From Gambelia wislizenii (lineage: Eukaryota; Chordata; Lepidosauria; Squamata; Crotaphytidae): a stretch of 64,000 nt of DNA. Where the stretch lies: the NCBI GenBank assembly GCA_030847615.1, contig JAUMIR010000001.1, positions 289,876,187-289,940,186 of the forward strand, written 5' to 3'. The translations under genes were made by a program, and so were the position numbers. The notes below the pieces were generated by a model that was given only the letters and a program-made list of their open reading frames with translations, did not search any database and was not told the DNA's origin. Below, piece after piece: positions 11,161-20,936 of this stretch; positions within the stretch are counted from its first letter, which is position 1, and the number at the start of each line of letters is the position of its first letter.

Positions 11161-12339
11161 TCTAGGCAACATATTGTGCAGCAAGTCAGACTTGATCCTG
11201 TGTATGTCAGTGCTGTTTTATATGTAAATAAGTACTGTATTTCTTTCCGCATTGAGCAGAGAGAATACATTGTGCCCTCCTGGTGAAAAATTTACTTCTT
11301 GCTGGTGAAAGGAAAATGAGGTATAATTCAGGTAATGCTCAGTCATACAGAGTTCAAAGAAAAATGCAGACATTTATTATGGTTAAATGACAATGAAATA
11401 CTGTATATTCCTGCTAATATGAGGTTGCTATGTATGTAGAATTAACTCAAGAACAGAGCTTGAGAATGATTTCTTTTGGACTATAACTCCCACGTTGCTC
11501 CACTCAGCACATCAAGTGGCCAAGATATTACAGAGTTGTAATATCTTCAAGAATTTTGGGCTCCTGTATGACCACAGTACATAGATGGCAACTATTCAGC
11601 AAAAATAAAGAATGAGTCACAGAAAGCAAGGAAAATAATAAGGAAATGATAAAACGAATTTGGGAGAAAGGGGGAGAAGACAAGCACTTCCTAAACACAG
11701 TATTATATCAGTTGCACAATGCAATAAAATATATCCATGAAATGCATATCTGCCTTCTATTGGTCATTTGTGTGTGGGGAGGAGGTTATCATTTCCATAC
11801 AGTCTGGCTCTGTCCTGTTCATGGAAGTGGGACTGAAGTGAAATTACATGCAAAGGGAAAAAATAGGCACAACTTGTCTCCAAATGGTACAATACCAGCA
11901 ACTCAAGTTTTCCCAGCATAATTTGTCGGGGTTGTTAGTTATGCTTAAATGAAAATGTACTTATGTGGAAAACTTCAATAAAAAATATTAATAAAAAAAA
12001 GTTTTCCCAGCATGAGGGAGAAACACTTTATCTAGAAGGCTGCAAGACAGCCTGCGTCATTTCCATTCTATTTCCACCCCAAACCTCCCTGCCAGGAACA
12101 TCTCTTCTCTAGTGCTAAATGGTCTTAACTGCCCAACCAAGTTCTCCCAAAATGCTCAACAGTACAACAAGGACAAATTACAATAATATATTCTTGCTGC
12201 AAAAATCTCTCCCGGCCCTTGTTACTAGATAAATTGTAGCTAAACTCAGAAGCCACTCTAGTCTGTATCATTCCAGTTTTAGTATGTGTGCTGCTGAGGT
12301 GAGCACTTTGGCAATGCATACATCAAAACTTTATCTCGC
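11161..12339. other. intron stretch, mostly unassigned
   Basis: AT-rich, with no recognised gene. 11470-11570 carries a 'ggactataactccca' motif of the hAT-MITE type. An AATAAAAAATATTAATAAAA stretch at 11979-12000 may be a retroposon tail. Confidence 0.5.
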
Positions 12340-12465
12340 TATTTTATTGTTTATCTCGGATTGGCCTTTTTAGTCATCAGTGCGCTTGCAGAAAGCGCGG
12401 GATGAGTCCTTCCTGAATCTTCGTTTGCGAAGAAATGCCAGAGAGACATCAAAACTAGACTATTG
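12340..12465 (+). mobile_element. LINE 3' end encoding SRIGL zinc-knuckle tail
   Basis: Plus-strand translation CLSRIGLFSHQCACRKRG, then a stop, then 'tcttcgtttgcgaag'. It is nearly identical to the reverse complement of 53715-53840, where the fuller C-x2-C-x12-H-x3-C motif is visible. This type of motif closes the ORF of several non-LTR retrotransposons. The LINE clade is not determined. The second Cys pair is missing here because the copy is 5' truncated. Confidence 0.6.
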
Positions 12466-12545
12466 CAAGATTAGCATGGCCCCTGAGCTAAAGTCAGATG
12501 AACAGGGAAATCTGAGGGGTGTGGCAATTTGCATCTTCATCCTTG
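12466..12545 (+). pseudogene. U6 snRNA pseudogene
   Basis: The 19 bases 'aagattagcatggcccctg' are identical to the core of vertebrate U6. Downstream 'gatgaacagggaaatctga' aligns loosely with the U6 segment that follows. The 5' stem region is unrecognisable and there is no T-stretch terminator or upstream PSE/TATA, so it is a decayed retrocopy. It directly follows a LINE 3' end. Confidence 0.5.
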
Positions 12546-12573
12546 CTAACTAAAAAGTCCCAGTGCTCCAGAG

Positions 12574-12798
12574 GTCCTTTCACACTATGTGGTTATGCTG
12601 CTATGATTCTACTTTAACTGTCATGGCTGCATCCTACAGATTCCTGGAGTTTGTAGTTTGGTCAGAGGCACCAAAGGGGCTCTCTGGCTGAGGTTTCTAA
12701 GTACCCTTGCCTCAGCTGCCAATCCCAGGAATCCACTGGATGGAAATGTGGCATTTAAAGTGGAATCACAGTGCTATAGTTATGTAGTGTGAAAGGAC
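12574..12798. mobile_element. palindromic MITE (CTACAAATCCCAGG family)
   Basis: Ends GTCCTTTCACACTA and TAGTGTGAAAGGAC are inverted. The interior is also roughly palindromic, with 'gattcctggagtttgtagtt' opposite 'ccaatcccaggaatcca'. Six related copies occur in the window (here, 30327, 31752, 41535, 45135, 47319). Confidence 0.7.
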
Positions 12799-12961
12799 TG
12801 CGGGTCTCACTATGTCATGGGCAACTATACAAAACTATTACAATATCTTTTGGTCTTCCAGTCCAAACAAGAACCAGAATCATATCAGTTGACATTGTAC
12901 TCCACACCAGTTTTCAAGTCACCATGCAGAGCACATTAGAATAAAATATGACCCATATCTT

Positions 12962-13270
12962 CAGGGGATATGTTCCCAGACTTACTGTGGATACCAGAAA
13001 CCACAGAGAATAACGAACCCTATTAAAACGAATGACTTCTGGCCCAAGCATACCATAGAGTTGGAAGATGACCATAGAGTTGCACTGGAGATACTAGAGA
13101 TTCCTAGAGAGAGCTCCTATCTAGGCATCTTCTAAGTCCTCCAGTGCAACTCTATGGTCAGCTTCCAGCAGAAGCATACCATAGAATCATGCTAGAGGAC
13201 CTAAAAGATATCTAGAGAGGTGTTCTCTCTAGGAATTGCTAGGTCCTCCAGTGTGATCTGTTGTTCTGTA
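12962..13270 (+). mobile_element. Tigger-like MITE, 3' truncated
   Basis: Starts CAGGGGATATGTTCCCAGAC and continues 'gtggataccagaaaccacag', typical of pogo/Tigger nonautonomous copies. The interior repeats 'cctccagtgcaactctatgg' in inverted form, a block also seen at 33505, 50480 and 51870. The matching right terminus is not found. Confidence 0.6.
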
Positions 13271-14436
13271 GCCAGCACACATGTGATTTACATAAATCAT
13301 ACATACATATATAAGTTTACATACATAGTAACTTAATATACATATCTGTAACACAGCTCAGTAGAAAGCAATATAAATTATTCAAGTATTTTACAGCTCT
13401 AAAATCAATATTTTAAAAAATGGTAAAAACAAACTCAATAAAAACAATTTTTAATAAGTGGTAGCTATTAAAACCAATTGCAGTGAAATCAGGAAAAGTG
13501 GAATGAGAAACTTAAGGATGTCAAAATCAAAAACAGGTAACTTTGTTTTGAACAGCCCAGGACACTTTTTGAAGAGATCACAAACACTTTTTTTTCTTTT
13601 AAAAATGTAGCCCACACACACCTTCAGGGAATAGGGATTCCAGAATGAAGAACATTTTATAAAGTTAATGAAAATACAGCACTCTTATTTGACTGATATT
13701 GAGTGACAGCTGCCTGACAGCAATCTAGAGAGGGCAGGGCCTAGATGTAGTCTGATATATTCCTGCTGCTAGAAGATCTCTAATCTCAACAATAACAATC
13801 CTGATAGAACCCTGAATTACAAGCAGTAGATTCCTGAGTGATTCAGCAATTACAGGACTCAAGCAAAATAAAACATGATACGTGCATTGCTGTGTTGTTT
13901 TGTTTGGGGACAACTCCCCAAACTCCTCATATTCTGGCTGGGGGTTTCTTGGAGCTGTAGTCCAAAAAAGTAACATTTCCAAACTCTGACTCTGAAACCA
14001 TCCAATAACTACTGCTACTTATTTCTCTAAACATATACAAACATATCCACCGGCCCCATTATGGGCTACCTGCTCAAAACATCTAATTGCAGTGATACAA
14101 TACTCTGAAGCAAGACTGTAAATTCCACTGAGTTCAATAGGGTTGAACTTGCAAACACATGTGTATAGGTCTGCTGTGTCTAGAGAACTGAGAAAACTCT
14201 ACACTATGAAGTAGAGTTTATCTAGAAGATGGCTACAGCAGGTGAGATCCAGATAGACCCTTGAAACTGCCTCTGTACCCACAAGGGAGTTTTGCTTCTC
14301 AAACTACATTTAAAATGAGCAGTTTGTGATAGGCCTTTGTTGGGAAAAGACTGGTTGTTCATAAATTATAAGTCAAAAACTGCACGTGTTACACTCAACT
14401 GTTTTGACAAACCTAATTTAGCTGTACAGCAGAGGG
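13271..14436. other. intron stretch, mostly unassigned
   Basis: AT-rich unique sequence. 13905-13990 (gagctgtagtccaaaaaag) is a MITE or LINE-tail trace shared with 10455-10560. No coding or RNA signals. Confidence 0.5.
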
Positions 14437-15010
14437 CCAGACTACTGGTCGACCCCCATTTCCATGAAGGACATGTTCCAGGACTTCCCGCATATACATG
14501 AAACCATGGTAACAGCAAGCCCTCTATTTTCACCCTCAGACCAAAGATAGTGTGTTTGCCTTTTCATGTGCTGACCCGTGCTTCATTGCCTGGGAGAAAG
14601 CAAGGTGGTGGGGTGGATTCTCCCCAGCAACAAAACAGTAGCTGTGCTTTGTTGCCCAGGAGAAAGCGGGGTGGTGGGGTGGGTTCTCCCCAACAAGGAA
14701 GCGCTATCTGTACTTTGTCGCCTGGAGAGAAGCCACAGTGGCAGGATAGTTTGTCCTTACAGTGTTTGACCACATGATCCACCCCTCCACTGTCTGACTG
14801 GTGCCCAAGAGGAGGAAGGGGAGAATTTTTCCTCTGCCCAGAGAGGTGTGGCTGACTTTAATGTGCCTTTCTGGGCAGAAGAAGGGGTAAACTCTTCCGT
14901 ATGCCCAGAGAGGCACAGCTAGCTTTACCATGCCCTTCTGGGAGGAGGAAGAGGAGAACGCATCCATCTTCCCAGAGAAGTGAAGCCAGCCTTACTGTGC
15001 CCTTCTGAGT
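14437..15010 (+). repeat. two minisatellites in a Tigger-like element
   Basis: The region opens with a Tigger-like start (gacccccatttccatgaagg). It then has three ~66 bp repeats whose equivalent points lie at 14586, 14652 and 14718 (ttgcc..ggagaaagc...ggttctcccc), followed by three ~67 bp repeats with equivalent points at 14836, 14903 and 14970 (gcccagagagg...). Each unit contains a small inverted repeat. ORFs across it are by-products of the repeats. Confidence 0.65.
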
Positions 15011-15764
15011 TGGACAAAACCTTGCCAGGAAATACCTTTAATCTACTCTGTAAGTTTTCAACTCAACAGAGTCTGTGTGTCGCTCAATGTTAGGCATGCC
15101 AAGTAAAAATGCTGGCCACAGGGAAGGTGACACTTTATATCTACATGGAAGTCATAAGTAAGTAAGCCTTATGTGCAATGGGACTTACAGGCAAAGGTGC
15201 AAGGCCAACCCAAGACATTTTGCTGCCTGAGCCACGACATGGAACAGCATTGCCTTTCCACTCAAGCCAAGGTACCCAGAGTTTGGTACATGAGGCAAAA
15301 AATACGAATGTATCTGCCCCACCCCTTGCAGTAAAAATGCACTCACTATCAAGTAATTAATGCACCTAACCCCAAACTAAATTAAAATCTATATATATAA
15401 TTCTCTTGGGTATGTTGCCATTCCCAGTGTGCTGATTGGCCACTTAGGAAACATACTCAGCCAATTGTAGTGCTCCATTGGCTGGCAAATCAGCAGTTTG
15501 AGGGCGTTTTTCAGCATCACCTCCTTCGCCTACAGCCACATCTTTGCCCATTGAGCTGCTGTAACTAAATACTCAGCCAGCTCCCCTTGATGTCTTAATA
15601 TGCATGCATGGGGGAAAATAATGTTGCTTTCTATGCATCTCCTGCCCCCATCCTCCTCTTTCTTCTTTTTCCTCCTATCTTACCTCGTAGGGTAGGTTTT
15701 CCCCCCTTCCTCTCCTCTTCACCCCTTTCTCAACCAAAAACTTGAGCCCTTTCCCCCCTCCTTC

Positions 15765-16223
15765 TGTCAGTGTAATATTGCTTTAAGTGCAAAAGGAAAA
15801 ATGTTGGAGCAACAGACCCAGACTAGCACAGCTGAAGTGGGTTTGTTCACAGCTGTGGCTAGGCAGAGGGAGGACTAGCAAATACTCCTATATAGCCAAA
15901 GAACATGATGTGTGTGGGTTGGTGTCATAGAGAAAGAGGAGTGTTGATGGACGTTGGAGAAATTGCTGTTGAGTTTGTTAATGAAGTTTGCTCTGTATAT
16001 ATGGTATTTGTTTATACTGAAACTGAAGATAAAGATCTCTGGATATTTTTGGATGAACCTTGCTGTCTGTAAGTCTTTTGTGTGTGAAAGTGGGTCAGAG
16101 CTGTGAAGCAGCTGCTAGCTGAAGCTTTTGTTTTGTGCCCTTTCTGCTGTTTTGGTTACTCCTGGGTTAGCTTGTCCCCAGCCTGTACCATGTGTTTCTC
16201 AGTGAGCCTATGCTGAGTGGACA
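15765..16223 (+). mobile_element. solo LTR
   Basis: 459 bp from TGTCAGTGTAATATT to GAGTGGACA, with perfect 5-bp duplications CCTTC at 15760-15764 and 16224-16228. A TATATAG promoter-like box lies at 15889 and a GATAAAG near 16028. No internal retroviral sequence adjoins it. It sits inside the 15391-17655 foldback and is therefore younger. Confidence 0.8.
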
Positions 16224-16779
16224 CCTTCTGCCCTGAGGAACTTACAGGCTGCAAAAAAACCTTGAAAGGGGTGGGAAGGAGGTGGGAGGCTGCCCTGGGG
16301 TTCCAGGCCCTCTTTTTCTTCCTTAAGGGACCCCTTGGGGTCCTCTGGCCACCCCTGGCTCTGCTTCCCATGGGGAGAAAGCCTTTCTTTTCAAATACTG
16401 CACCAGACAGGCTGTCGCCTACTAAAAAAAAAAGCTAGTGGGAGGAACCAAAACCAGCAAGGGAGAAGGGATAGAACAGAGCAAAGCAGGCTCTCTTTGG
16501 CTGCCGGCCTCCCCCCAATGGGAATCCAGCATGCTGCTTTTGAAGGGAAGCTGACATTGGAGTGGAAAGCTGAGGCTATGCAGTCTGTGGGCAGGGCAAA
16601 GGTGATCCAAAGACTCACGAAAAAGTTAGCGGTGACCATTCCGCCCCTTGCTGGAGAGACTCCTTTGCTCCCTTTTCTATTCATTTCTATTTTAACAAGT
16701 GGTAGACAAGAGTCCCTAGACTCCATCTTCTCTAAATGAGGCAGAGTTTTTGCAAGCTACTTTTGCCAAGTATCTAGAC

Positions 16780-17050
16780 CAGTGGTTCTTAACCTGGGGT
16801 CTGGGGACTTCCAGGGGGTCCTCAATGTTCTCACAGGGGGTCTGCAAAGGCTTGGAGGCTGTTCAGACCACCTCCTGCCTGCAGTGGAGTGGCCATGTGA
16901 CAGGAGCCCAGGCAAAATCTGGCTGGCTGGCTGGCTTGACCTGCGCATTGCCATTCAATCCACTCCAGCCACAAACTTGCAGGAAGAAGCAGGAGAAAAG
17001 TCTTCCCTCCCACTCCAGTGCCTCTGAGGGAAGATTTCATAGATGGTGTA

Positions 17051-17081
<31 letters not shown>

Positions 17082-17268
17082 TAAAAAATCTAAAGTCTTG
17101 GGGGACCATGGCAACAAAAGTTATTTAAAGGGGCCACTGGTAAAGAAAAGGGTAAGAAGCATTGTTGTAATTATATTATTGTTGTTGTTAGGGTTTTAAA
17201 TTTTGGGGGCCCATGGCAACAAGGTATTTAAAGGGGGTCCCTGGTAAAGAAAAGGTTAAAAGCCACTG
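16780..17268. mobile_element. hAT-like element with tandem right end
   Basis: Left end CAGTGGTTCTTAACCTGGGG and right end GGTTAAAAGCCACTG are inverted, the hallmark of a hAT/Charlie-type nonautonomous element. The right part is duplicated with a ~105 bp period (ccatggcaac at 17106 and 17211) and contains (ATT)n. The 8-bp flanks do not match. Confidence 0.6.
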
Positions 17269-17655
17269 GCATAATTGTATTGTTATCGTTATTAGTATTA
17301 GTACTAGTATGTGCCCTGCTGGGGTTTCAAGTGGTGGTTGCAGCGTGGACCTTGGAGTAGCAGTGTTCTTTTCACACGGTTCAGCTTCATGGTATAGTTT
17401 TAGGAAAAAGTATTGCATTTTTTTACATGTGAGTGGTGATTGGCTGAGGGAGTGAGAGGAGGGGGGCCCTTGTGAGGCTGGGGGTGTGGACGCAGATTGA
17501 GTGGCAGGGGTGGATTGTGAGGTGGACAAGGAATTTGCATGTGAATGGTGATTGGCCGAGGGAGTGAGGGGATTGGTTGGGCATGTTTCCTAAGCCACTA
17601 ATCAGCACATTGGGAAAGGAAACATACCCAAGAGAAATGTGTGTGTATAGTAAGA

Positions 17656-18327
17656 ATTGAGTCACTGAAGATGGACCTCCCAACTAATTAATTGGATTTT
17701 TTTGAATAGTAGACATTATTTACTCTGTTATAGAACTAGACCAACTTTTGATACGGGTTTTGATATCATTCGGGCTCCTGGGGGGGGTCATATAATTGCC
17801 CCGCCACCCCTGCTGCCTCTGTGATGGGACCCAGGCAGTGAACTGGTGGTAGCAGCAGCAGGGGCAGGGCAACAGAGCAACTCACCGTTAACACACCACC
17901 GGCATATGTTACGTCAGGTACAACTAGCTAATTTAAATTAAACTCCAATTTAACTTAATCCCAAATCTGCTGTCTGAGGCAGACAGTCTACTCTGCCTAA
18001 CTGGAGGACTGGCCCTGTAAGGATGCACACAATTTCAGTCTGCAAGTCTTTCACTCCTCCAGCTCTTGTCATTTACAGCAGTCAGGAGATGCCTGGAACA
18101 CTACTACTGAGTGGTATCACTGTTGCAAATTTTCTTATATGTTTCCATCTCTGAGCAACACACAGACTCTATTGAATTGAAAACTTGCGGTAGTAGATTA
18201 AAGATATTTCCTCGCAAGGTTTTGTCCAACTCACTACTGGTTAACTGACTGCTTCAGTTTCTTATGTTCACACCACCCATGTGCTTTTTATTTTGAACAT
18301 TCAATTTTTTTTTCTCCACTTATTTAA
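17656..18327. other. intron stretch, mostly unassigned
   Basis: Unique or decayed sequence with a G8 run at 17780. No gene or RNA feature recognised. Confidence 0.5.
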
Positions 18328-18464
18328 GCAGGGATGAAGATCCAGTAGCCCTCCAGACTGTTAATACCTACGATTGCCCACGATGGGCTTTGCTGGCAAG
18401 GGGTGGCTGTGAGTTGCAATTTGAAAGCATCTGATGGGCTACTCAGAATTCCTGTCCCTGCTTG
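18328..18464. mobile_element. short hAT-like MITE
   Basis: Inverted ends AAGCAGGGATGAAGATCC and GAATTCCTGTCCCTGCTT, with a palindromic interior (gccctccag / gatgggct). Noncoding. It lies about 430 bp 3' (minus-sense) of the SLC4A10 exon at 18897. Confidence 0.5.
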
Positions 18465-18896
18465 AAAAGTCCTGACAACTTCTGAATTCTCCTTATAACG
18501 CACACATCCTTCACAGAACTTAACTATTGATGCTTCTCTCCTGGCCCCTCCCACACGTTTATTTGAAATACCAAGAAAGAGGACTTTTCTTCAACAGTTC
18601 TCCTGATTTACAACTTCCAACCTGCCTTTCTGGTAACCAGCATCTTCCCTTCAACAACAATCATACTCAAACAAAAATTTCTTCACCTTTAAAGTTCCTT
18701 TTCACAACCTGTAACCCTCTGTGCCTTCATGATAATTCTGGAAATATCAGCACCAGGGCCATACTATATATAAAACACTTTTTTTTAAAAAAAAAATGCT
18801 GTTCCTCTTACAAGTTGAGATGGTTCTATTTATTTAGAAGGATGTTATGAAAAAAATACTATCACTTATATTTGACTATGTAATACTCTTGCTTAC

Positions 18897-19057
18897 CTGC
18901 AATTTCTTCTAAAGAATTTGCTCTCATGTCTAGTAACACTGTGCCATTGAGGATACAGCTTCTCACTTCAAACAAACTGTGAAGCGACAAAGTGGCAACA
19001 TATGGCTTACTCCACCTCTCTCCTCCATCTTCAACATCTTCTTCAAACTTCAGCCAC
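18897..19057 (-). CDS. SLC4A10: SLC4A10 coding exon (cytoplasmic domain core)
   Basis: This is the third visible coding exon, 161 bp, with acceptor TTCTTTTCTCAG and donor GTAAGC. It encodes [20 protein letters not shown], then [10 protein letters not shown] and the [18 protein letters not shown] segment. The WLKFEEDVE block is one of the most invariant stretches of the bicarbonate-transporter cytoplasmic domain and confirms the family. The exon opens with the G completing the Arg codon from the 20798 exon and closes with the first base of the Asp that starts the next exon. All residues are open, with no frameshift or stop. SLC4A10 rather than SLC4A8 is inferred from the linked exons, since this exon alone is nearly identical among paralogues. 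Confidence 0.96.
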
Positions 19058-19456
19058 CTGAGAAAAGAAAAGTGTTTATTCAAGCTGTTTTCCTTGGGGA
19101 ACTACACTGGCTAGGGCTGCTAGATGTTCCAGGGAAACGACACCTTGGAGGGCTACACAGTTCCCACCTATTGGCCGCCTGAACCAGAGCAGACCCAATG
19201 AATCAATTGATGAATGGTAACTTGATACTCATTTAAATACCATTGATTCAATGGGTCTTTTCTACTTTGAATTAGAAGTTGGATTTAGACTGCCGACAGC
19301 ATGTTATTTTATTTGCTGGTATTTGTTGATGACATTAGTGGCCTATTGCCTCCCAAAGAGCTGAAAGGGGTAGCTGGGAGATGGCAGTTAACAAGTTTCA
19401 TGGCTTAGCAGTGGATTGATCCTACACTTCTGATATGGAAAGATACTACTGTACAT

Positions 19457-19594
19457 CAGTGGTTCCCAAACTCTTGTCCTCCAGATGTTTTGGACTTCAT
19501 CTCCTAGAATTCCTGACTGTTGGGACCAAGGGGGCTAGGGCTTCTGGGAGATGAAGTTCAAAATGCCTGGAGGATCAAAGTTTGGGAATCACTG
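19457..19594. mobile_element. hAT-like MITE with TSD
   Basis: 138 bp with ends CAGTGGTTCCCAAACT and TTTGGGAATCACTG. Flanks ctgtacat and ttctacat match at 6 of 8 positions, as expected for an old 8-bp hAT duplication. The interior carries 'cttcatctcctagaattcc' facing 'cttctgggagatgaag'. Confidence 0.7.
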
Positions 19595-19977
19595 TTCTAC
19601 ATCACCTCTATACTCTATTAAATGCAGGCAATTGGGCATCATAAATGGTGAAATACTTTTATTCCAAACAACATACCATTCATAGTAAAGGGTGGCTCTT
19701 CTGAAACAGACCTACCATGGACAGCATACTAAATACAACTGGAAGCTGGGTGAACAGAGGTATGAATTTGGCTCATGTTTCCAATCAATCCATCCATCTA
19801 ACATCATTTGCTGAGAATATGGTTGTGCACATCATGTTATGACTTAAATATGTGTCTATCTGTTCCAGGTAAAGTTCACAGCACATCTAAAAGGAAGTAT
19901 GTCTGATATAAATTTGGACCCATGATTCTATTTGTGTTTTTCTCTCTTTTGGTTGTAGAACTTTTTCTTTTTTAAAG

Positions 19978-20110
19978 ACTTTTTTATTTATTACTTTATT
20001 TAATTCAACATCGCTCCAAGAAAATCAGAAAGATTATTTGGCTACACAAAAACCTTGTGAGGTAGGTTAGTCTGCAAAATAATGACTTGCCACAGGCAAT
20101 CAAGGAGAAC
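19978..20110 (-). mobile_element. SINE/LINE tail remnant
   Basis: Antisense trace of the same tail as 10940-11160 (ccttgtgaggtaggtta; gacttgccacaggcaatc). No head is recognised. Confidence 0.4.
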
Positions 20111-20797
20111 AACTTTCTCAGAATATCTCTTATTAGCTGAGGGTAAGGAATGCCACCCTCCACATTCCCAGGAGTTATCAGCAGATCAATGCCTGCTTAA
20201 CTGGAACTGTGTTAGATTTAGGATTTACCCTAAAAGCCTATTACTTCAGGATTAGTGTTGCAAAAAGCATTATGTAATGCCTCCTCTACCTCATTACAGT
20301 AAATAGTAGTCATTCATCATATTATGTTATCTAATCAAGAAAAAAAAATAAGTTCAATAACAATGTGGGCAGCATACCTACATTTCTAACTTTGCTATTC
20401 ATTTGAGTAGCAGTTTAAATCCAGTTTACATTCACATTTATTTCAAACTGCTTTTCTCTAGAAATGAATTTAAAATATGTTCACCATTTTCATCAGAGAG
20501 AAAGAAAGAGAAATCTAGCTAAAGGTCTTTCATATTAATACTTTTATTCATTGCCATTTCAATTAATTTCCTCCCCTACAAGCATGCTCTGACCTACAAA
20601 ATATTAAATCCAGATGTGACAACATCTGGCTTTGAAGAGAAACGTCACTAGTAGCAATACTAGCTGTGGGGATTTAAATGGCATCCTTGGTTTAAATCTA
20701 AATGGCCATTTGATGAGGGAGGCTTCCTTGTATCTTTGAAAGATCCCGCCATGTTCCTGGATCCTAAGCAAAGAACTTCCTGAACACATGTCTTCAC

Positions 20798-20936
20798 CTG
20801 GCTGTCTCCCTCCACTCAGCATCCTCTCCTTCACGCCAGCAAAGTTCATCAAGCTCTGTGAACAGGTCATGTGGAATGTGCTCCTCGTCATCATCTTCTG
20901 TTCCCAAAATAAACTGTACCCTCTGTGAAGGGGTGT
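20798..20936 (-). CDS. SLC4A10: SLC4A10 coding exon (start of cytoplasmic domain)
   Basis: This is the second visible coding exon, 139 bp, preceded by a long pyrimidine tract ending in CTAG and followed by GTGAAG. It encodes DTPSQRVQFILGTEDDDEEH, then the PHDLFTELDE and EGEDAEWRETAR segments. This is the highly conserved entry into the band-3-type cytoplasmic domain of SLC4 transporters. Its first two bases complete the Asp begun in the 47865 exon. Its last two (AG) form Arg with the first G of the next exon, so the frame is unbroken. Compared with the human protein as I remember it, there is one conservative change (Leu for Ile in LDELCW). The upstream intron is about 26.9 kb and the downstream one only 1.74 kb. 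No disruption is seen. Confidence 0.97.

Larger units (their letters stand above)
15391..17655. mobile_element. 2.2 kb foldback element
   Basis: Arms 15402-15454 and 17583-17635 are inverted repeats (TCTCTTGGGTATGTTGCC... against ...GGAAACATACCCAAGAGA), about 85-90% identical by eye, preceded by short TA/GT repeats on each side. The same arm occurs singly at 59268. The interior carries a solo LTR (15765-16223), a hAT-like piece (16780-17268) and unique GC-richer DNA. Foldback or inverted Helitron-like origin cannot be decided here. Confidence 0.55.
407..18896 (-). other. SLC4A10: SLC4A10 intron (18.5 kb)
   Basis: Intron between the exons ending at 18897 and starting at 406. The donor is GTAAGC at 18896 and the acceptor TTTTCAG ends at 407. 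It is filled with transposon remnants listed separately. I saw no additional SLC4A10 exon, no RNA gene, and no conserved-looking coding block on either strand. Confidence 0.9.
19058..20797 (-). other. SLC4A10: SLC4A10 intron (1.74 kb)
   Basis: Short intron between exons 20798-20936 and 18897-19057. It starts with donor GTGAAG and ends CTCAG. It contains a hAT-like MITE (19457-19594) and a SINE-tail remnant (about 19978-20110). The rest looks unique and AT-rich. Confidence 0.9.

Noticed and set aside
12466..12545. Functional U6 snRNA gene
   Set aside because: Only the core is conserved; no 5' stem, no terminal T-stretch, no upstream PSE or TATA.
16335..16739. 134-codon plus ORF
   Set aside because: Lies inside the foldback element; a 111-codon antisense ORF overlaps it. 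No recognisable motif or splice context.
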